From an uncultured Sulfurovum sp. (GTDB lineage: Bacteria > Campylobacterota > Campylobacteria > Campylobacterales > Sulfurovaceae): a DNA stretch of 64,000 nt. Below are positions 34,066 to 43,433 of this stretch, in pieces. The position numbers and the translations under genes were made by a program. The notes beneath the pieces are model-generated. The model searched no databases, was not told the origin of the DNA, and saw only the letters and a list, made by a program, of their open reading frames with translations. Positions within the stretch are counted from its first letter, which is position 1. The number at the start of each line of letters is the position of its first letter. The DNA lies in NCBI GenBank assembly GCA_902727895.1, contig CACVAP010000011.1, positions 1 to 64,000 on the forward strand, read 5' to 3'.

Positions 34066-35424
34066 TTGACTACTTTCCAAGACCTAACATTACCTACTAA
34101 TTTACTAGAAAATCTAGACTCATTAGGGTACAAACATCCTACGCCAATACAAGAACAAACCATTCCTTTACTACAAGAAGATAAAGATCTTATTGCCCAA
34201 GCAAAAACAGGTTCGGGAAAAACTTTGGCGTTTTTAGTACCTCTTATTTTAAAACTAGATGAAACAGAACATTTTCCTCAAGCACTTATTATTGCGCCAA
34301 CACGTGAACTATGTGAGCAGATTGCAGGTGAAGCAAACAAACTAGCACGTTACAAAAAAGATGTTAAAGTTATTACCCTATATGGGGGAACTTCACTTAC
34401 AAGACAAGTTGCTTCTTTAGCAAAAGGAGCTGATATTTTAATCGGTACTCCGGGTAGACTACTTGACCATTTTTCAAGAGAAACCATTCACTTAGGTCAA
34501 ATAAAGACACTTATTCTAGATGAAGCAGACAGAATGCTAGACATGGGGTTTGCTGATGACATCTTAAAGCTTGTGTCTAATTTACCTAAACAACGTCAAT
34601 CTATTCTATTTTCAGCAACCTACCCTGAAAACATTGACAAACTTACCAAGGTTATTTTAACCAATCCTATAGAGGTGAAGATAGCTACTAAAGAAAAAGA
34701 GGTAGATATTGAAGAGTTTGTTTATTCTGTAGACGATAAAGATAAAGCTTTACTAACAACTTTAAAACATTTTCAACCCAACCTAGCCTTAGTTTTCTGT
34801 AATACTAAGGTAAAAACAGCTGAGGTTTCGGAAGCCTTACGTGAAAAGGGTTTTGACGTAGCTACAATGAATGGTGATCTAGAACAATATGAACGTCAAG
34901 AAATGCTCTTACAATTTGCAAATGGTTCACTTCCTGTTTTAGTAGCTACTGATCTAGCAGCTAGAGGGTTAGATGTCGATGGTATTGACTTAGTTATAAA
35001 CTATGATACCCCTATGAAAACGGAAGACTATACACACCGTATAGGTCGTACAGGAAGAGCAGATAAGTCTGGTCTAGCCGTTACACTCTGTGATGAATAT
35101 GGTCTACGAAAACTCTCAGAAATAAAGCCTGAACTTAATGTAGAAAAGATTTCCACACTCTCACCAAATAAAAACTTCTATATGCAAGGAGAAGTAGCTA
35201 CCTTATGTATAGATGGAGGAAAGAAGAAAAAAGTTCGTGCTGGAGATATCTTAGGGACATTATGTAAAGATATTGGTATCGATAACAAAGACATAGGAAA
35301 GATTAATGTTTACGCTACACACTCTTATGTTGCAATCAAAAAATCAGTTGTTAAAAAAGCTTTTAATGGTTTAAAGAATGGAAAGATTAAAGGGAAGAAA
35401 TTGCGTGTATGGTGGTTAGGCTAA
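34066..35424 (+). CDS. dbpA: DEAD-box RNA helicase DbpA
   Basis: A 452-residue ATP-dependent RNA helicase. Motifs in order: AQAKTGSGKT (I), PTRELCEQ (Ia), DEADRMLDMGF (II), SATYP (III), LDVDGIDLVINYD and HRIGRTGR (VI). The C-terminal ~75 residues match the DbpA RNA-binding domain that recognises 23S rRNA hairpin 92. Length equals E. coli DbpA (457). It acts in 50S assembly. Start codon is TTG. The stop codon lies within the terminator hairpin. Confidence 0.9.
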   Translation: MTTFQDLTLPTNLLENLDSLGYKHPTPIQEQTIPLLQEDKDLIAQAKTGSGKTLAFLVPLILKLDETEHFPQALIIAPTRELCEQIAGEANKLARYKKDVKVITLYGGTSLTRQVASLAKGADILIGTPGRLLDHFSRETIHLGQIKTLILDEADRMLDMGFADDILKLVSNLPKQRQSILFSATYPENIDKLTKVILTNPIEVKIATKEKEVDIEEFVYSVDDKDKALLTTLKHFQPNLALVFCNTKVKTAEVSEALREKGFDVATMNGDLEQYERQEMLLQFANGSLPVLVATDLAARGLDVDGIDLVINYDTPMKTEDYTHRIGRTGRADKSGLAVTLCDEYGLRKLSEIKPELNVEKISTLSPNKNFYMQGEVATLCIDGGKKKKVRAGDILGTLCKDIGIDNKDIGKINVYATHSYVAIKKSVVKKAFNGLKNGKIKGKKLRVWWLG

Positions 35425-35434
35425 AAGCCTAACC
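35414..35434 (+). terminator. hairpin overlapping the dbpA stop codon
   Basis: GGTTAGGCT/AGCCTAACC: a nine-base perfect stem with a three-base loop. The stem begins before the stop codon (35422-35424). The U-tract is weak. Convergent with the cytochrome gene at 35445, so it may serve both strands. Confidence 0.65.
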
Positions 35435-35444
35435 TAAAGAGGTA

Positions 35445-35840
35445 TTACCACTTACGAATAATTTTATGACAAGCAATACACTTATTTAAAATAGTACTGT
35501 ATGTTCTAGTTGAATCATCTTTTTTACCATCTTTAAACTGTGTTAAAAGAGTATCAGCTAATAGTGAAATACTTTCAGATTCATCTTTAGCATACTTATG
35601 AGAATCAAATTTTAAATCATCTTCATTCTGAATTTTAAAAGCATCAATATTCTTCATTAATGCTTTAACATCATTAACACCATTAGCCACAATACCTTCA
35701 TTGTTATAAAAGAAACCTTTTTGAATAACAGCAATTGAAGTTTCTAAATCTTGCATTACTTTAATATTCTCTCTATTTACCACACCCTCTGCAAACAAAA
35801 GTCCACCTGCTACGATACTCATTAATAATATTTTTTTCAT
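35445..35840 (-). CDS. class II (c'-type) cytochrome c
   Basis: A 131-residue exported protein with a signal peptide ending near FAEG and a single heme motif CIACH at C121-H125, near the C terminus; this placement is typical of four-helix-bundle cytochrome c'/c556. A possible ligand methionine lies in the first helix. AGGAG overlaps three in-frame ATG codons; the third (35840) gives the best spacing. It converges with dbpA. A periplasmic electron-transfer or NO-related role is likely, but not shown. Confidence 0.82.
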   Translation of the reverse strand: MKKILLMSIVAGGLLFAEGVVNRENIKVMQDLETSIAVIQKGFFYNNEGIVANGVNDVKALMKNIDAFKIQNEDDLKFDSHKYAKDESESISLLADTLLTQFKDGKKDDSTRTYSTILNKCIACHKIIRKW

Positions 35841-35931
35841 CATCATCTCCTAAAAATTTATAGAAGATTATAACAATTATAATAACTAATAATATTGATA
35901 CATATCAATACTCTTTACTTATTTTAAGAAT

Positions 35932-36669
35932 CTATTTATCATTATCCATAATTACAGTGTCAACTATCTGTTCTGATTCACTATTCAACATTAATTGCTC
36001 TGAACTTGAATAAGATAATTTTTGTAATTCAGTAGACTCAAAATAGTTTTTTTCAAGCTCCACTTCTTTTAAAGAACGTGTCAAATCTTCCAACTTTTTT
36101 ACTTTCTTTCTAAATATATTAGAAAGATTGATTTTTTCTAACTCTTGATTTAGAAGAGCCATCTCTTTCTCTTCAATCTCATCAACTAAGTCAAAAAGCT
36201 CACTATGCTTACGAGAAAGTTTTTCATTGTACATACTTTCTTCTAAACTGTCTTTATATTCATCTCTAAGCTCAACCAGTGATGCTACTTTTTGCATAAA
36301 TTTATCATGCAGTTTTTCAAATAATTTACACTCATGATCCAAAATACTTTCTATCGCAAAAAGACTTCGTTGCTCTTCTTCATTCTTCTTATTTTCAAGC
36401 TCTATTTCATTCTTAAGCTTTTCAATTTCAATATTATAACGATGAATACTCTCAGAATAATGTAATACACCTTGCTTATATAATTTGTCAATCTCTTTTA
36501 TAGCACTAATAACATTCATACTTAACGAGTTATCAGACAAAGGCACAAGAGTAGTTGAAACTTCTTTGTCTGATTCCTTAGTAATCGTATCATCAACATC
36601 AATTTTTTCAGAACTATTTTTCTCTTCAATACTCTGCAAATCTTCTTTATCTTTTCCTGAATAGCTCAT
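35932..36669 (-). CDS. coiled-coil protein next to accA
   Basis: 245 residues, mostly predicted coiled coil (about 65-225), strongly charged with many Glu and Lys, no signal peptide and no membrane segment. A Shine-Dalgarno AAAGG precedes the ATG. Sixteen bases separate it from the membrane-anchored coiled-coil gene upstream, so the two are likely partners. Not recognised. Confidence 0.65.
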   Translation of the reverse strand: MSYSGKDKEDLQSIEEKNSSEKIDVDDTITKESDKEVSTTLVPLSDNSLSMNVISAIKEIDKLYKQGVLHYSESIHRYNIEIEKLKNEIELENKKNEEEQRSLFAIESILDHECKLFEKLHDKFMQKVASLVELRDEYKDSLEESMYNEKLSRKHSELFDLVDEIEEKEMALLNQELEKINLSNIFRKKVKKLEDLTRSLKEVELEKNYFESTELQKLSYSSSEQLMLNSESEQIVDTVIMDNDK

Positions 36670-36684
36670 AATCTACCTTTCATA

Positions 36685-37050
36685 CTATCTTTTAATAGCA
36701 GCAATTTCTAGTTGCTGTGTTCTCTTCTTTTCATGAGCTTCAATCATATTAACAACATGACTTTTAACGCCTTCTTTTTGCTTTGTCTCAAACTCTTTTA
36801 GCACATGATTTAAATTCAAAATCTCTTTTTCAATCTCATGTTCCCTATCAACACGTTTAAGTTCCATCTCATAAGAATATTGACGAAGACTTTTAATTTT
36901 TGCATCTTTTTCATCAAGTACAGTAGATTGCTTTTTTGACATCTTTTTATAGTGAAGTGTCAAATACAGAAGTAATGATAATAGCATCAGTGTAAATAAA
37001 ATAATAACACTTGTATAATCATTCAATAAAGTAGTGAATTTTTCTTGCAT
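36685..37050 (-). CDS. membrane-anchored coiled-coil protein
   Basis: 121 residues: an N-terminal transmembrane helix (about 14-32) followed by a long coiled coil rich in Glu/Lys. It may form a heterocomplex with the soluble coiled-coil protein that follows. Not recognised; the layout recalls small ZapG/DUF1043-like envelope proteins, but no motif supports that. Confidence 0.6.
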   Translation of the reverse strand: MQEKFTTLLNDYTSVIILFTLMLLSLLLYLTLHYKKMSKKQSTVLDEKDAKIKSLRQYSYEMELKRVDREHEIEKEILNLNHVLKEFETKQKEGVKSHVVNMIEAHEKKRTQQLEIAAIKR

Positions 37051-37105
37051 TTAAATTCCTTATTTAGTAAGGAATATTTTAGCATAAAAAGAGGAGAAAA
37101 GTAAA

Positions 37106-37126
37106 TTAGCCCTTAAAAAGAGCTAA
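37106..37126 (-). terminator. terminator after accA
   Basis: On the minus strand TTAGCTCTT/AAGGGCTAA forms a nine-pair stem (one G-U) with a three-base loop, followed by TTTACTTTT. It lies seven bases after the accA stop codon, before the coiled-coil genes. Confidence 0.65.
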
Positions 37127-37132
37127 AAGAAG

Positions 37133-38068
37133 TTATTCAGAAAAGGCACCAACAGAAGTAAGACGTTCATAACGTTGATCTAACATTTCTTCAATTGTTA
37201 ACGCTTTTAAGGCTTTAATATTTTCTAGGAAATAAGCTTTAATAACTTGAGCAGATGCTTCTTTAGTTCTATGTGCCCCAATAAGAGGTTCATCTAAAAT
37301 ATCATCAATTAATCCATGTGAATGTAAATCACTAGGTGTAATTTTTAAAGCTTTTGCAGCTTGTTCAACTTTTGAGGGATCATTCCACAAAATTGCAGCA
37401 CAACCTTCAGGAGAAATAACAGCAAATACAGAATAACGCATCATTGCTAATTTATCAGCAACACCAATGGCTAAAGCACCACCAGAACCACCTTCACCAA
37501 TAACAACTGAAATCATTGGAACTTTAATGTTAGTAAACTCGAAAAGATTTTTAGCAATTGCCTCACTCTGTCCTCGTTCTTCAGCCCCAAGCCCAGGATA
37601 AGCACCCGGAGTATCAATAAGCATAAGTACAGGGATATTAAACTTCTCTGCAAGTCTTACAGCACGTAAAGCTTTTCTGTAACCCTCAGGATTTGGCATA
37701 CCAAAGTTTCTTTTGAGTTTATGCTTAGTTCCACGACCTTTTTGCTCACCAATAACCATGGTTTTTTGACCATCAATATAACCTAGGTAGCATAAAATAG
37801 CAGGATCATCACGGAATGCTCTATCTCCATGAATCTCATACGCATCATCCATCATAAAACGGATATAATCTAAAGCATAAGGTCTATCTGGATGACGTGC
37901 AAGTTGAAGTTTCTGATAGTCTGAAAGACCTTTCATACTTTTAGCAACTTCTTTTTCTAAATCTTTTTCGAGTGAGTCAATAGTAGATTCATCTTTTTTT
38001 AAATGAGCCGTTTCAAGATGATCTTGAATTTGCTCAATTTTCTTTTCAAACTCTAAATAAGTTGCCAT
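37133..38068 (-). CDS. accA: acetyl-CoA carboxylase carboxyltransferase alpha subunit
   Basis: 311-residue subunit that, with AccD, transfers CO2 from biotin to acetyl-CoA for malonyl-CoA. Family segments [45 protein letters not shown] and [10 protein letters not shown] are present; length is standard (E. coli 319). It follows fabF by nine bases in an acpP-fabF-accA arrangement. Confidence 0.97.
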   Translation of the reverse strand: MATYLEFEKKIEQIQDHLETAHLKKDESTIDSLEKDLEKEVAKSMKGLSDYQKLQLARHPDRPYALDYIRFMMDDAYEIHGDRAFRDDPAILCYLGYIDGQKTMVIGEQKGRGTKHKLKRNFGMPNPEGYRKALRAVRLAEKFNIPVLMLIDTPGAYPGLGAEERGQSEAIAKNLFEFTNIKVPMISVVIGEGGSGGALAIGVADKLAMMRYSVFAVISPEGCAAILWNDPSKVEQAAKALKITPSDLHSHGLIDDILDEPLIGAHRTKEASAQVIKAYFLENIKALKALTIEEMLDQRYERLTSVGAFSE

Positions 38069-38077
38069 CGTATGCCC

Positions 38078-39295
38078 TTATACTTTTTTGAAGATTACAA
38101 CTCCATTAGTTCCACCAAAACCAAATGAATTACTCATAACCACATTAACATCAGCATCACGAACACCATCTGTCACATAGTCTAAGTCACAGTTTTCATC
38201 TGGAGTTGTATAGTTAATTGTTGGAGGAAGTTTTCCATCACGCATAGCCATAAGAGAAACAACTGCTTCAATAGCACCAGCAGCACCAAGACAATGACCA
38301 ATTTGTCCTTTAATAGAACTCATAGGAGGACAATTTTCTGCACCACCAAACAATTCTTTTACAGCAGCTGTTTCATTTTTATCATTTGCTTGTGTTGAAG
38401 TACCATGAGCATTTACATAGTCAATCTTTACATCACCAGCCATTCTCATCGCAGCTTTCATAGCACGAAGAGGACCATCCACAACAGGAGTAGTAATATG
38501 ATTTGCATCACCACTTTCACCAAATCCAACTACTTCTCCATAAATTTTAGCACCACGAGCAAGAGCTTTATCATAATCTTCTAAAATTAAAGATGCAGCA
38601 CCCTCTCCCATTACAAAACCATTTCTATCAGCGTCAAAAGGTCTTGAAGCTTCTTTTGGATTATCATTATTTGTACTCAGTGCCTTCATAGCAGCAAAAC
38701 CACCAATACCAGCTCCACAAATAGCCGATTCAGCTCCAACTACAAGCATGGCATCTGCACCATCAAGCATAATTGTTTTAGTAGCTTCAGCGATAGCATG
38801 TGTACCAGCAGCACAAGCTGTTACACAAGAAAGGTTTGGTCCTTTAATACCATGTTCAATGGTAATAAATCCACCAAGCATATTCACAAGTGAAGAAGGG
38901 ATAAAGAATGGAGAAATTCTTTTTGGTCCACGAGTATTACAAACAACAGAATTCTTTTCAATATTTGGTAGTCCACCAATTCCAGAAGCAGAAGAAACAC
39001 CAAAACGTTCCATATCTATACCATCACCGATATTTGCATCAGCCATTGCTTCTTTAGTTGCTTTCATTCCAAGCTGAATAAATCTGTCTGCTTTTTTAAT
39101 CTCTTTAGCATCCATTACTTCACTTGGATCAAAACCAACAATCTCTCCTGCAATTCTTACAGAAAATTTTTCAACATCAAAAAGCTCAATCTCTTTAATC
39201 CCACATTCACCATTTAAAATGGCTGCAAAAGAACTCTCTTTATCATGCCCTACACTGTTAATCATTCCTAAGCCAGTAACTACAACTCTTTTCAC
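38078..39295 (-). CDS. fabF: beta-ketoacyl-ACP synthase II
   Basis: 405-residue condensing enzyme with the Cys-His-His triad: active-site Cys in VTACAAGTHA, and His in NAHGTSTQAND and GQIGHCLGAAG. Start is GTG (39293-39295), with AGGAG five bases upstream. Part of acpP-fabF-accA; a terminator-like hairpin lies between it and acpP. Confidence 0.97.
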   Translation of the reverse strand: MKRVVVTGLGMINSVGHDKESSFAAILNGECGIKEIELFDVEKFSVRIAGEIVGFDPSEVMDAKEIKKADRFIQLGMKATKEAMADANIGDGIDMERFGVSSASGIGGLPNIEKNSVVCNTRGPKRISPFFIPSSLVNMLGGFITIEHGIKGPNLSCVTACAAGTHAIAEATKTIMLDGADAMLVVGAESAICGAGIGGFAAMKALSTNNDNPKEASRPFDADRNGFVMGEGAASLILEDYDKALARGAKIYGEVVGFGESGDANHITTPVVDGPLRAMKAAMRMAGDVKIDYVNAHGTSTQANDKNETAAVKELFGGAENCPPMSSIKGQIGHCLGAAGAIEAVVSLMAMRDGKLPPTINYTTPDENCDLDYVTDGVRDADVNVVMSNSFGFGGTNGVVIFKKV

Positions 39296-39360
39296 TCTAT
39301 CTCCTATGCTATTTTAAGATATATATCAAATTACGAAGTAATTTCATATATAATTTAAAT

Positions 39361-39382
39361 AAAAACCCCAAAAGGGGTTTTT
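39361..39382 (-). terminator. intrinsic terminator between acpP and fabF
   Basis: AAAAACCCC-AAAA-GGGGTTTTT, a nine-pair perfect stem and T-tract on both strands, three bases after the acpP stop. It would end most acpP transcripts while leaving some read-through to fabF. Confidence 0.85.
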
Positions 39383-39385
39383 AAA

Positions 39386-39619
39386 TTATGCTTGAATATT
39401 TTCAATAAATTTAATTGCATCAGTAACTGTTGCAATTTTTTCAGCATCTTCATCAGGAATTTCAATATCAAATTTCTCTTCAAGTGCCATTACTAGTTCA
39501 ACAACATCAAGGCTATCAGCACCAAGATCTTCTACAAATTTAGACTCTTCTTTTACTTCATCAGCATTTACGCTTAGTTGTTCAACCACAACTTCTTTTA
39601 CTTCATCAAATAGTGCCAT
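39386..39619 (-). CDS. acpP: acyl carrier protein
   Basis: 77-residue ACP carrying the 4'-phosphopantetheine attachment sequence [12 protein letters not shown] (Ser at about residue 37) and the usual acidic helices. AGGAG precedes the ATG. It is first in the acpP-fabF-accA set. Confidence 0.97.
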   Translation of the reverse strand: MALFDEVKEVVVEQLSVNADEVKEESKFVEDLGADSLDVVELVMALEEKFDIEIPDEDAEKIATVTDAIKFIENIQA

Positions 39620-40097
39620 GACACTCTCCTAATTGTTTAATTTTATGCCCATAAGTATATCAAAATAATATAAAATTAGTTCTCCTTAGCCTTTATAAGA
39701 GTTTGAAAAGAATTATATGGAGTCTAATAAACATAAATTCAAACATAAACTACCCATAGATAGAGAATTTTTAATATATATATAACAAAAAAACAATTTT
39801 GCACACACACTCTAAAATATATTATTATAATGTAAGTAAATATTTTACTAAAGTTAACTTATAAACAAGTGATTTTCTATAAAAAACAACCTAAACAAAA
39901 TTAAATATATTTTTTAAAAAAATCATAATACACAATTAGTAGTTATTTTTAAAAAAAATCATTATTTTTTAAAATCCTTTCAAGAAGCCACAATATAGTC
40001 TCTTAAAAAGATATATTTCTACAAAACAAATCATATTAATTTAAATGTAAGTTTTTAAAGATATAATTTCGGAATTTTTATAAAAGGCACTAACAAC
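39620..40097. other. A/T-rich intergenic region without recognised gene
   Basis: About 480 bases between divergent acpP and the Bax-like gene, very rich in A and T, including poly-A/T runs and two similar copies of a TTTTTAAAAAAA-TCATTAT-like segment. No open frame longer than a few codons and no RNA-like structure was seen. Promoters for both flanking genes must lie here; TATAAT at 40062 fits the right gene. Confidence 0.6.
40062..40067 (+). promoter_or_regulatory. -10 box upstream of the Bax-like gene
   Basis: TATAAT in the context AGATATAATTTC, 30 bases before the start codon at 40098, preceded by T-rich segments. Confidence 0.45.
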
Positions 40098-41012
40098 ATG
40101 ATTAAACATTTAAAAATATTTTTTGTTTTCACTTTATCACTAATTGCAATAGATGATGCATACCTTGATACTGTTTCACAAGAAGTAGCAAACTACAATG
40201 TTCAAAATATCACTTACAATGTTCCCGAACCTTCAAACCCCAAGACCCTTAATGTTCAGAAAAGTGAACTATCACCTTCTCCTCTTATTGTAGATGACAA
40301 AGTATCTACCGTAAACAAAAAAATCAAATCTCCAAAAGATATCAAAATCTTTACTTCTAATGAAGTTGATCCAATCAACTACACAAATACTATCTCTTTA
40401 AATAAACTAACTGTATCTGAGAAAAAACAAAAATTCTTTCACATGATGCTTCCAGCTATTTTGATTTCAAAAGAGAACCTACGCCTTAAAAGAGAAAGAG
40501 TTCTTTCTCTAATGTCTACACCAGTAGAACAAATGGATGAAGATGATGTTGATTTTTTAGAAGCTTTATATAAAAAATATAAAACAAAAAGTAATAAGAA
40601 ATTAGCGAATAGGCTAAAGACACACCCAGTGAGCATTATATTGGCTCAAGCAGCCATTGAGTCTGCATGGGGAGAATCAAGATTCTTTAAGAAAGGTAAT
40701 AATATTTTTGGAATGTGGTCTTTCTCAAAAAATGAGCCTCGTATTAAAGCACTTGGAAATAGAAATGGGAAAGCTATTTATGTAAAAAAATACGCGAACG
40801 TTTCAGAAGCTATTGATGACTACTTTGTTGTTATAGGTAGAGGTGCCTATAAAAGCTTTAGAAAACAAAGAAATATCACAGAAAATCCTTTAGTACTTGT
40901 TAAATATTTAGTAAATTACTGTGAACTAGATAACTATCCAGATAAATTAAAGAATTTCATTGTGTATAATAAACTAAGAAGATTTGATAAGTTTGAACTT
41001 GCTTCAAATTAA
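40098..41012 (+). CDS. Bax-like glucosaminidase domain protein
   Basis: 304 residues with a signal-like hydrophobic N terminus and a C-terminal glucosaminidase domain (about 150-280). The catalytic-type segment AAIESAWGESRFF with Glu and the later NIFGMW, AIYVKKYAN and AIDDYF match the Bax/endo-beta-N-acetylglucosaminidase (FlgJ/AtlA-like) family. The N-terminal 120 residues are unassigned. Probably hydrolyses peptidoglycan in the periplasm. It has its own promoter-like box and downstream terminator, so it is monocistronic. Confidence 0.8.
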   Translation: MIKHLKIFFVFTLSLIAIDDAYLDTVSQEVANYNVQNITYNVPEPSNPKTLNVQKSELSPSPLIVDDKVSTVNKKIKSPKDIKIFTSNEVDPINYTNTISLNKLTVSEKKQKFFHMMLPAILISKENLRLKRERVLSLMSTPVEQMDEDDVDFLEALYKKYKTKSNKKLANRLKTHPVSIILAQAAIESAWGESRFFKKGNNIFGMWSFSKNEPRIKALGNRNGKAIYVKKYANVSEAIDDYFVVIGRGAYKSFRKQRNITENPLVLVKYLVNYCELDNYPDKLKNFIVYNKLRRFDKFELASN

Positions 41013-41027
41013 GTAATCCTTTCCACC

Positions 41028-41055
41028 TGTATGGTCGGGTTCATTCGACCATACA
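41028..41055 (+). terminator. terminator after the Bax-like gene
   Basis: TGTATGGTCG/CGACCATACA, a ten-base perfect stem with an eight-base loop, followed by ATCTT. Confidence 0.7.
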
Positions 41056-41092
41056 ATCTTCCTAATAACTCCCTTCTGCTAAAATACTTCTT

Positions 41093-41872
41093 ATGAGAAT
41101 AGATTTACACAACCACACTACCCGATGTAACCATGCTAAAGGTTCTATGCAAAGCTATATTGAACGTGCCATTGAATTAGGTATTGACATTTATGGTTTT
41201 TCAGAACATGCCCCTATGGATTTTGACGAATACTATCGTTTGAAGTTTTCAGAAATGTCCGACTATGTTAAAGATGTTAAATCTTTACAAGAAACCTATA
41301 AAAATAATATTGAGATTTTACTAGGCTATGAAGTTGACTATTTAAAAGGTCATATGGATGAACGTGTTCTTAATTCAAATGTTGACTACTTTATTGGGTC
41401 TATTCATTTTTTAGATGAATGGGGTTTTGATAATCCTGAATTTAAAGATGAATATAAAAATAGAAACATCGATGAAATTTGGCAAGAATATTTTGACAAC
41501 ATTGAAGCTATGGCAAAAACAAAACGTTTTGATATAGTAGGTCATTTAGACTTAATTAAAATCTTTAACTTTATGCCAACAAAGGATATCCGACTTATTG
41601 CTAAAGATGCATTTACTGCCATTAAAAAATCAAATATGGTTTTAGAACTCAATACGGCTGGGCTACGTAAGCCTTGTAAAGAAATCTATCCTTCCCAAAG
41701 TTTACTCGAAATGGCATATGAACTTAATATCCCTATTACTTTTTCATCTGATGCACATGCCATTGGTCAAGTAGGCTTTAAATATGATGAAGCCACAAAA
41801 CTAGCTAAAAATATTGGTTACACAAAAGCTGTTACATTTAAACAGAGAGAACAGGAATTGCTTAATTTTTAA
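41093..41872 (+). CDS. PHP-domain histidinol-phosphatase family protein
   Basis: 259 residues of the PHP phosphoesterase superfamily. Metal-binding motifs are DLHNHTTRCNHA at the N terminus, GFSEHAP, GYEVDYL, GSIHFLDEW, GHLDLIK, LELNTAG and FSSDAHA, in the order found in HisK/HisJ histidinol phosphatases. It probably dephosphorylates histidinol phosphate in histidine synthesis; other PHP phosphatases are possible. A terminator overlaps its stop codon. Confidence 0.82.
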   Translation: MRIDLHNHTTRCNHAKGSMQSYIERAIELGIDIYGFSEHAPMDFDEYYRLKFSEMSDYVKDVKSLQETYKNNIEILLGYEVDYLKGHMDERVLNSNVDYFIGSIHFLDEWGFDNPEFKDEYKNRNIDEIWQEYFDNIEAMAKTKRFDIVGHLDLIKIFNFMPTKDIRLIAKDAFTAIKKSNMVLELNTAGLRKPCKEIYPSQSLLEMAYELNIPITFSSDAHAIGQVGFKYDEATKLAKNIGYTKAVTFKQREQELLNF

Positions 41873-41878
41873 GCAATT
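41856..41878 (+). terminator. terminator overlapping the PHP gene stop codon
   Basis: AATTGCTTAA/TTAAGCAATT: a ten-pair stem with a three-base loop; the stop codon TAA is inside the stem. A short A/T tract follows. Confidence 0.65.
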
Positions 41879-41906
41879 ATTACTACTTATTTAAAAAGAA
41901 TTCCGA

Positions 41907-41912
41907 TACAAT
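41907..41912 (+). promoter_or_regulatory. -10 box upstream of glnA
   Basis: TACAAT in the context CCGATACAATTATT, 33 bases before the glnA ATG. One mismatch to TATAAT; no -35 seen. Confidence 0.35.
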
Positions 41913-41944
41913 TATTCCAATATAAAATTTTAGGAGAAGAACGA

Positions 41945-43375
41945 ATGGGTAAATTTGTAAACAATGTAGATGAATTTTTTAAATTCTGTGAAGAAAATGA
42001 AGTAGCGTACGTAGATTGGAGATTTACAGACATTAAAGGTGCTTGGCATCATATTTCTTACAGAATGGATGCTGTAGATGCTGGACAAATCGATGGTGGT
42101 CTTCCATTTGATGGGTCTTCAATTGAAAACTGGCAACCAATTAACAAATCTGACATGCTTCTTAAGCCAGATATTGGAACAGCCTTCCTTGACCCATTTA
42201 CAGCAGACTCTACCGTAGTTGTTATTTGTGATGTTTACGACATTTACAAAAATGAGCTTTACGAAAGATGTCCACGTTCTATTGCTAAAAAAACATTAAA
42301 ATATATGGAAGAAACTGGAATTGGTGACGATGCATACTTTGGTCCAGAAAATGAATTCTTTATTTTTGATGACGTTCAAATTTGGACAGGTGTTAACCAA
42401 ACAGGTTACCGTGTAGATACAGATGAAGGTGAATGGAATCGTTCTACTTCTTATGGAGAATTTGGAAATATGGGTCACCGTCCAGGAACAAAAGGTGGTT
42501 ACTTCCCAGTAATGCCAACGGATTCTATGGTAGACCTAAGAGCTGAAATGATGCAAGTTATGGATGATATCGGTCTTACAGTAATGTTAGGTCACCACGA
42601 AGTTGCTCAAGGACAAGGTGAAATCGGAATTAAATTCGGTAACCTAATTGAAGCAGCTGATAATGTACAAAAGTACAAATATGTTGTAAAAATGGTAGCA
42701 CACCTTAATGGAAAATCAGCAACATTTATGCCAAAACCACTTTACGGTGACAATGGAAATGGTATGCACGTACACCAATCAATCTGGAAAGATGGTAAAA
42801 ATGTGTTCTATAAAGAGGGTGAATATGCAAACCTTTCTGAAACTGCATTACAATACCTTGGTGGTGTATTTAGACATTCAAATGCCGTTTCAGCATTTAC
42901 AAACCCAAGTACAAACTCTTACAAAAGATTGGTTCCTGGATTTGAAGCACCAAGTATCTTAACTTACTCTAGCCAAAACCGTTCAGCTGCTTGTCGTATT
43001 CCTTACGGAGCTGGTGAAATGGCAACTAGAATTGAGACAAGATTCCCAGATTCAACTGCTTGTCCTTACCTTTGTTTTGCAGTACTTATGTTGGCTGGTC
43101 TTGATGGAATCAAAAATGCAGATGTTCCTGTAGGTCCAATGGATATCGATTTATTTGAACTTTCTCTTGATGAGATTAAAGAGAAAAATATTCCTCAAAT
43201 GCCTCGTACACTTAGAGAAGCACTTGAAGGTCTTCGTTCAGACTTCGACTTCCTTAGACCTGTTATGTCAGATGAGTTTATTACAACTTATAGACAATAC
43301 ATGTTTACAAGTCAAGTTCACCCAGATGAAGCTAGACCAACAGGATTCGAGTTTAGTTCTACTTACTCTTGTTAA
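41945..43375 (+). CDS. glnA: glutamine synthetase, type I
   Basis: 476-residue ammonia-assimilating enzyme making glutamine. The beta-grasp N terminus, FDGSSIENW, the metal/glutamate motif [31 protein letters not shown], and [19 protein letters not shown] are present. The region aligned to the E. coli adenylylation site (KNLYDLP) reads IDLFELS, so the regulatory tyrosine is replaced by phenylalanine; adenylylation control is unlikely. Good Shine-Dalgarno (TAGGAG) and a downstream hairpin; monocistronic. Confidence 0.96.
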   Translation: MGKFVNNVDEFFKFCEENEVAYVDWRFTDIKGAWHHISYRMDAVDAGQIDGGLPFDGSSIENWQPINKSDMLLKPDIGTAFLDPFTADSTVVVICDVYDIYKNELYERCPRSIAKKTLKYMEETGIGDDAYFGPENEFFIFDDVQIWTGVNQTGYRVDTDEGEWNRSTSYGEFGNMGHRPGTKGGYFPVMPTDSMVDLRAEMMQVMDDIGLTVMLGHHEVAQGQGEIGIKFGNLIEAADNVQKYKYVVKMVAHLNGKSATFMPKPLYGDNGNGMHVHQSIWKDGKNVFYKEGEYANLSETALQYLGGVFRHSNAVSAFTNPSTNSYKRLVPGFEAPSILTYSSQNRSAACRIPYGAGEMATRIETRFPDSTACPYLCFAVLMLAGLDGIKNADVPVGPMDIDLFELSLDEIKEKNIPQMPRTLREALEGLRSDFDFLRPVMSDEFITTYRQYMFTSQVHPDEARPTGFEFSSTYSC

Positions 43376-43381
43376 TCCCAA

Positions 43382-43403
43382 GGGCAATCATAAAAGATTG
43401 CCC
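43382..43403 (+). terminator. terminator after glnA
   Basis: GGGCAATC/GATTGCCC, an eight-pair stem with a six-base loop, seven bases after the glnA stop codon, followed by TACTCTT. Confidence 0.7.
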
Positions 43404-43433
43404 TACTCTTCATATTTATGCTAAACTTATAGC

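Noticed and set aside
39620-40097. Possible RNA gene or small ORF in the A/T-rich region before the Bax-like gene
   Set aside because: No structured GC-containing helices, tRNA features or sustained open frame; composition alone explains the local symmetries.
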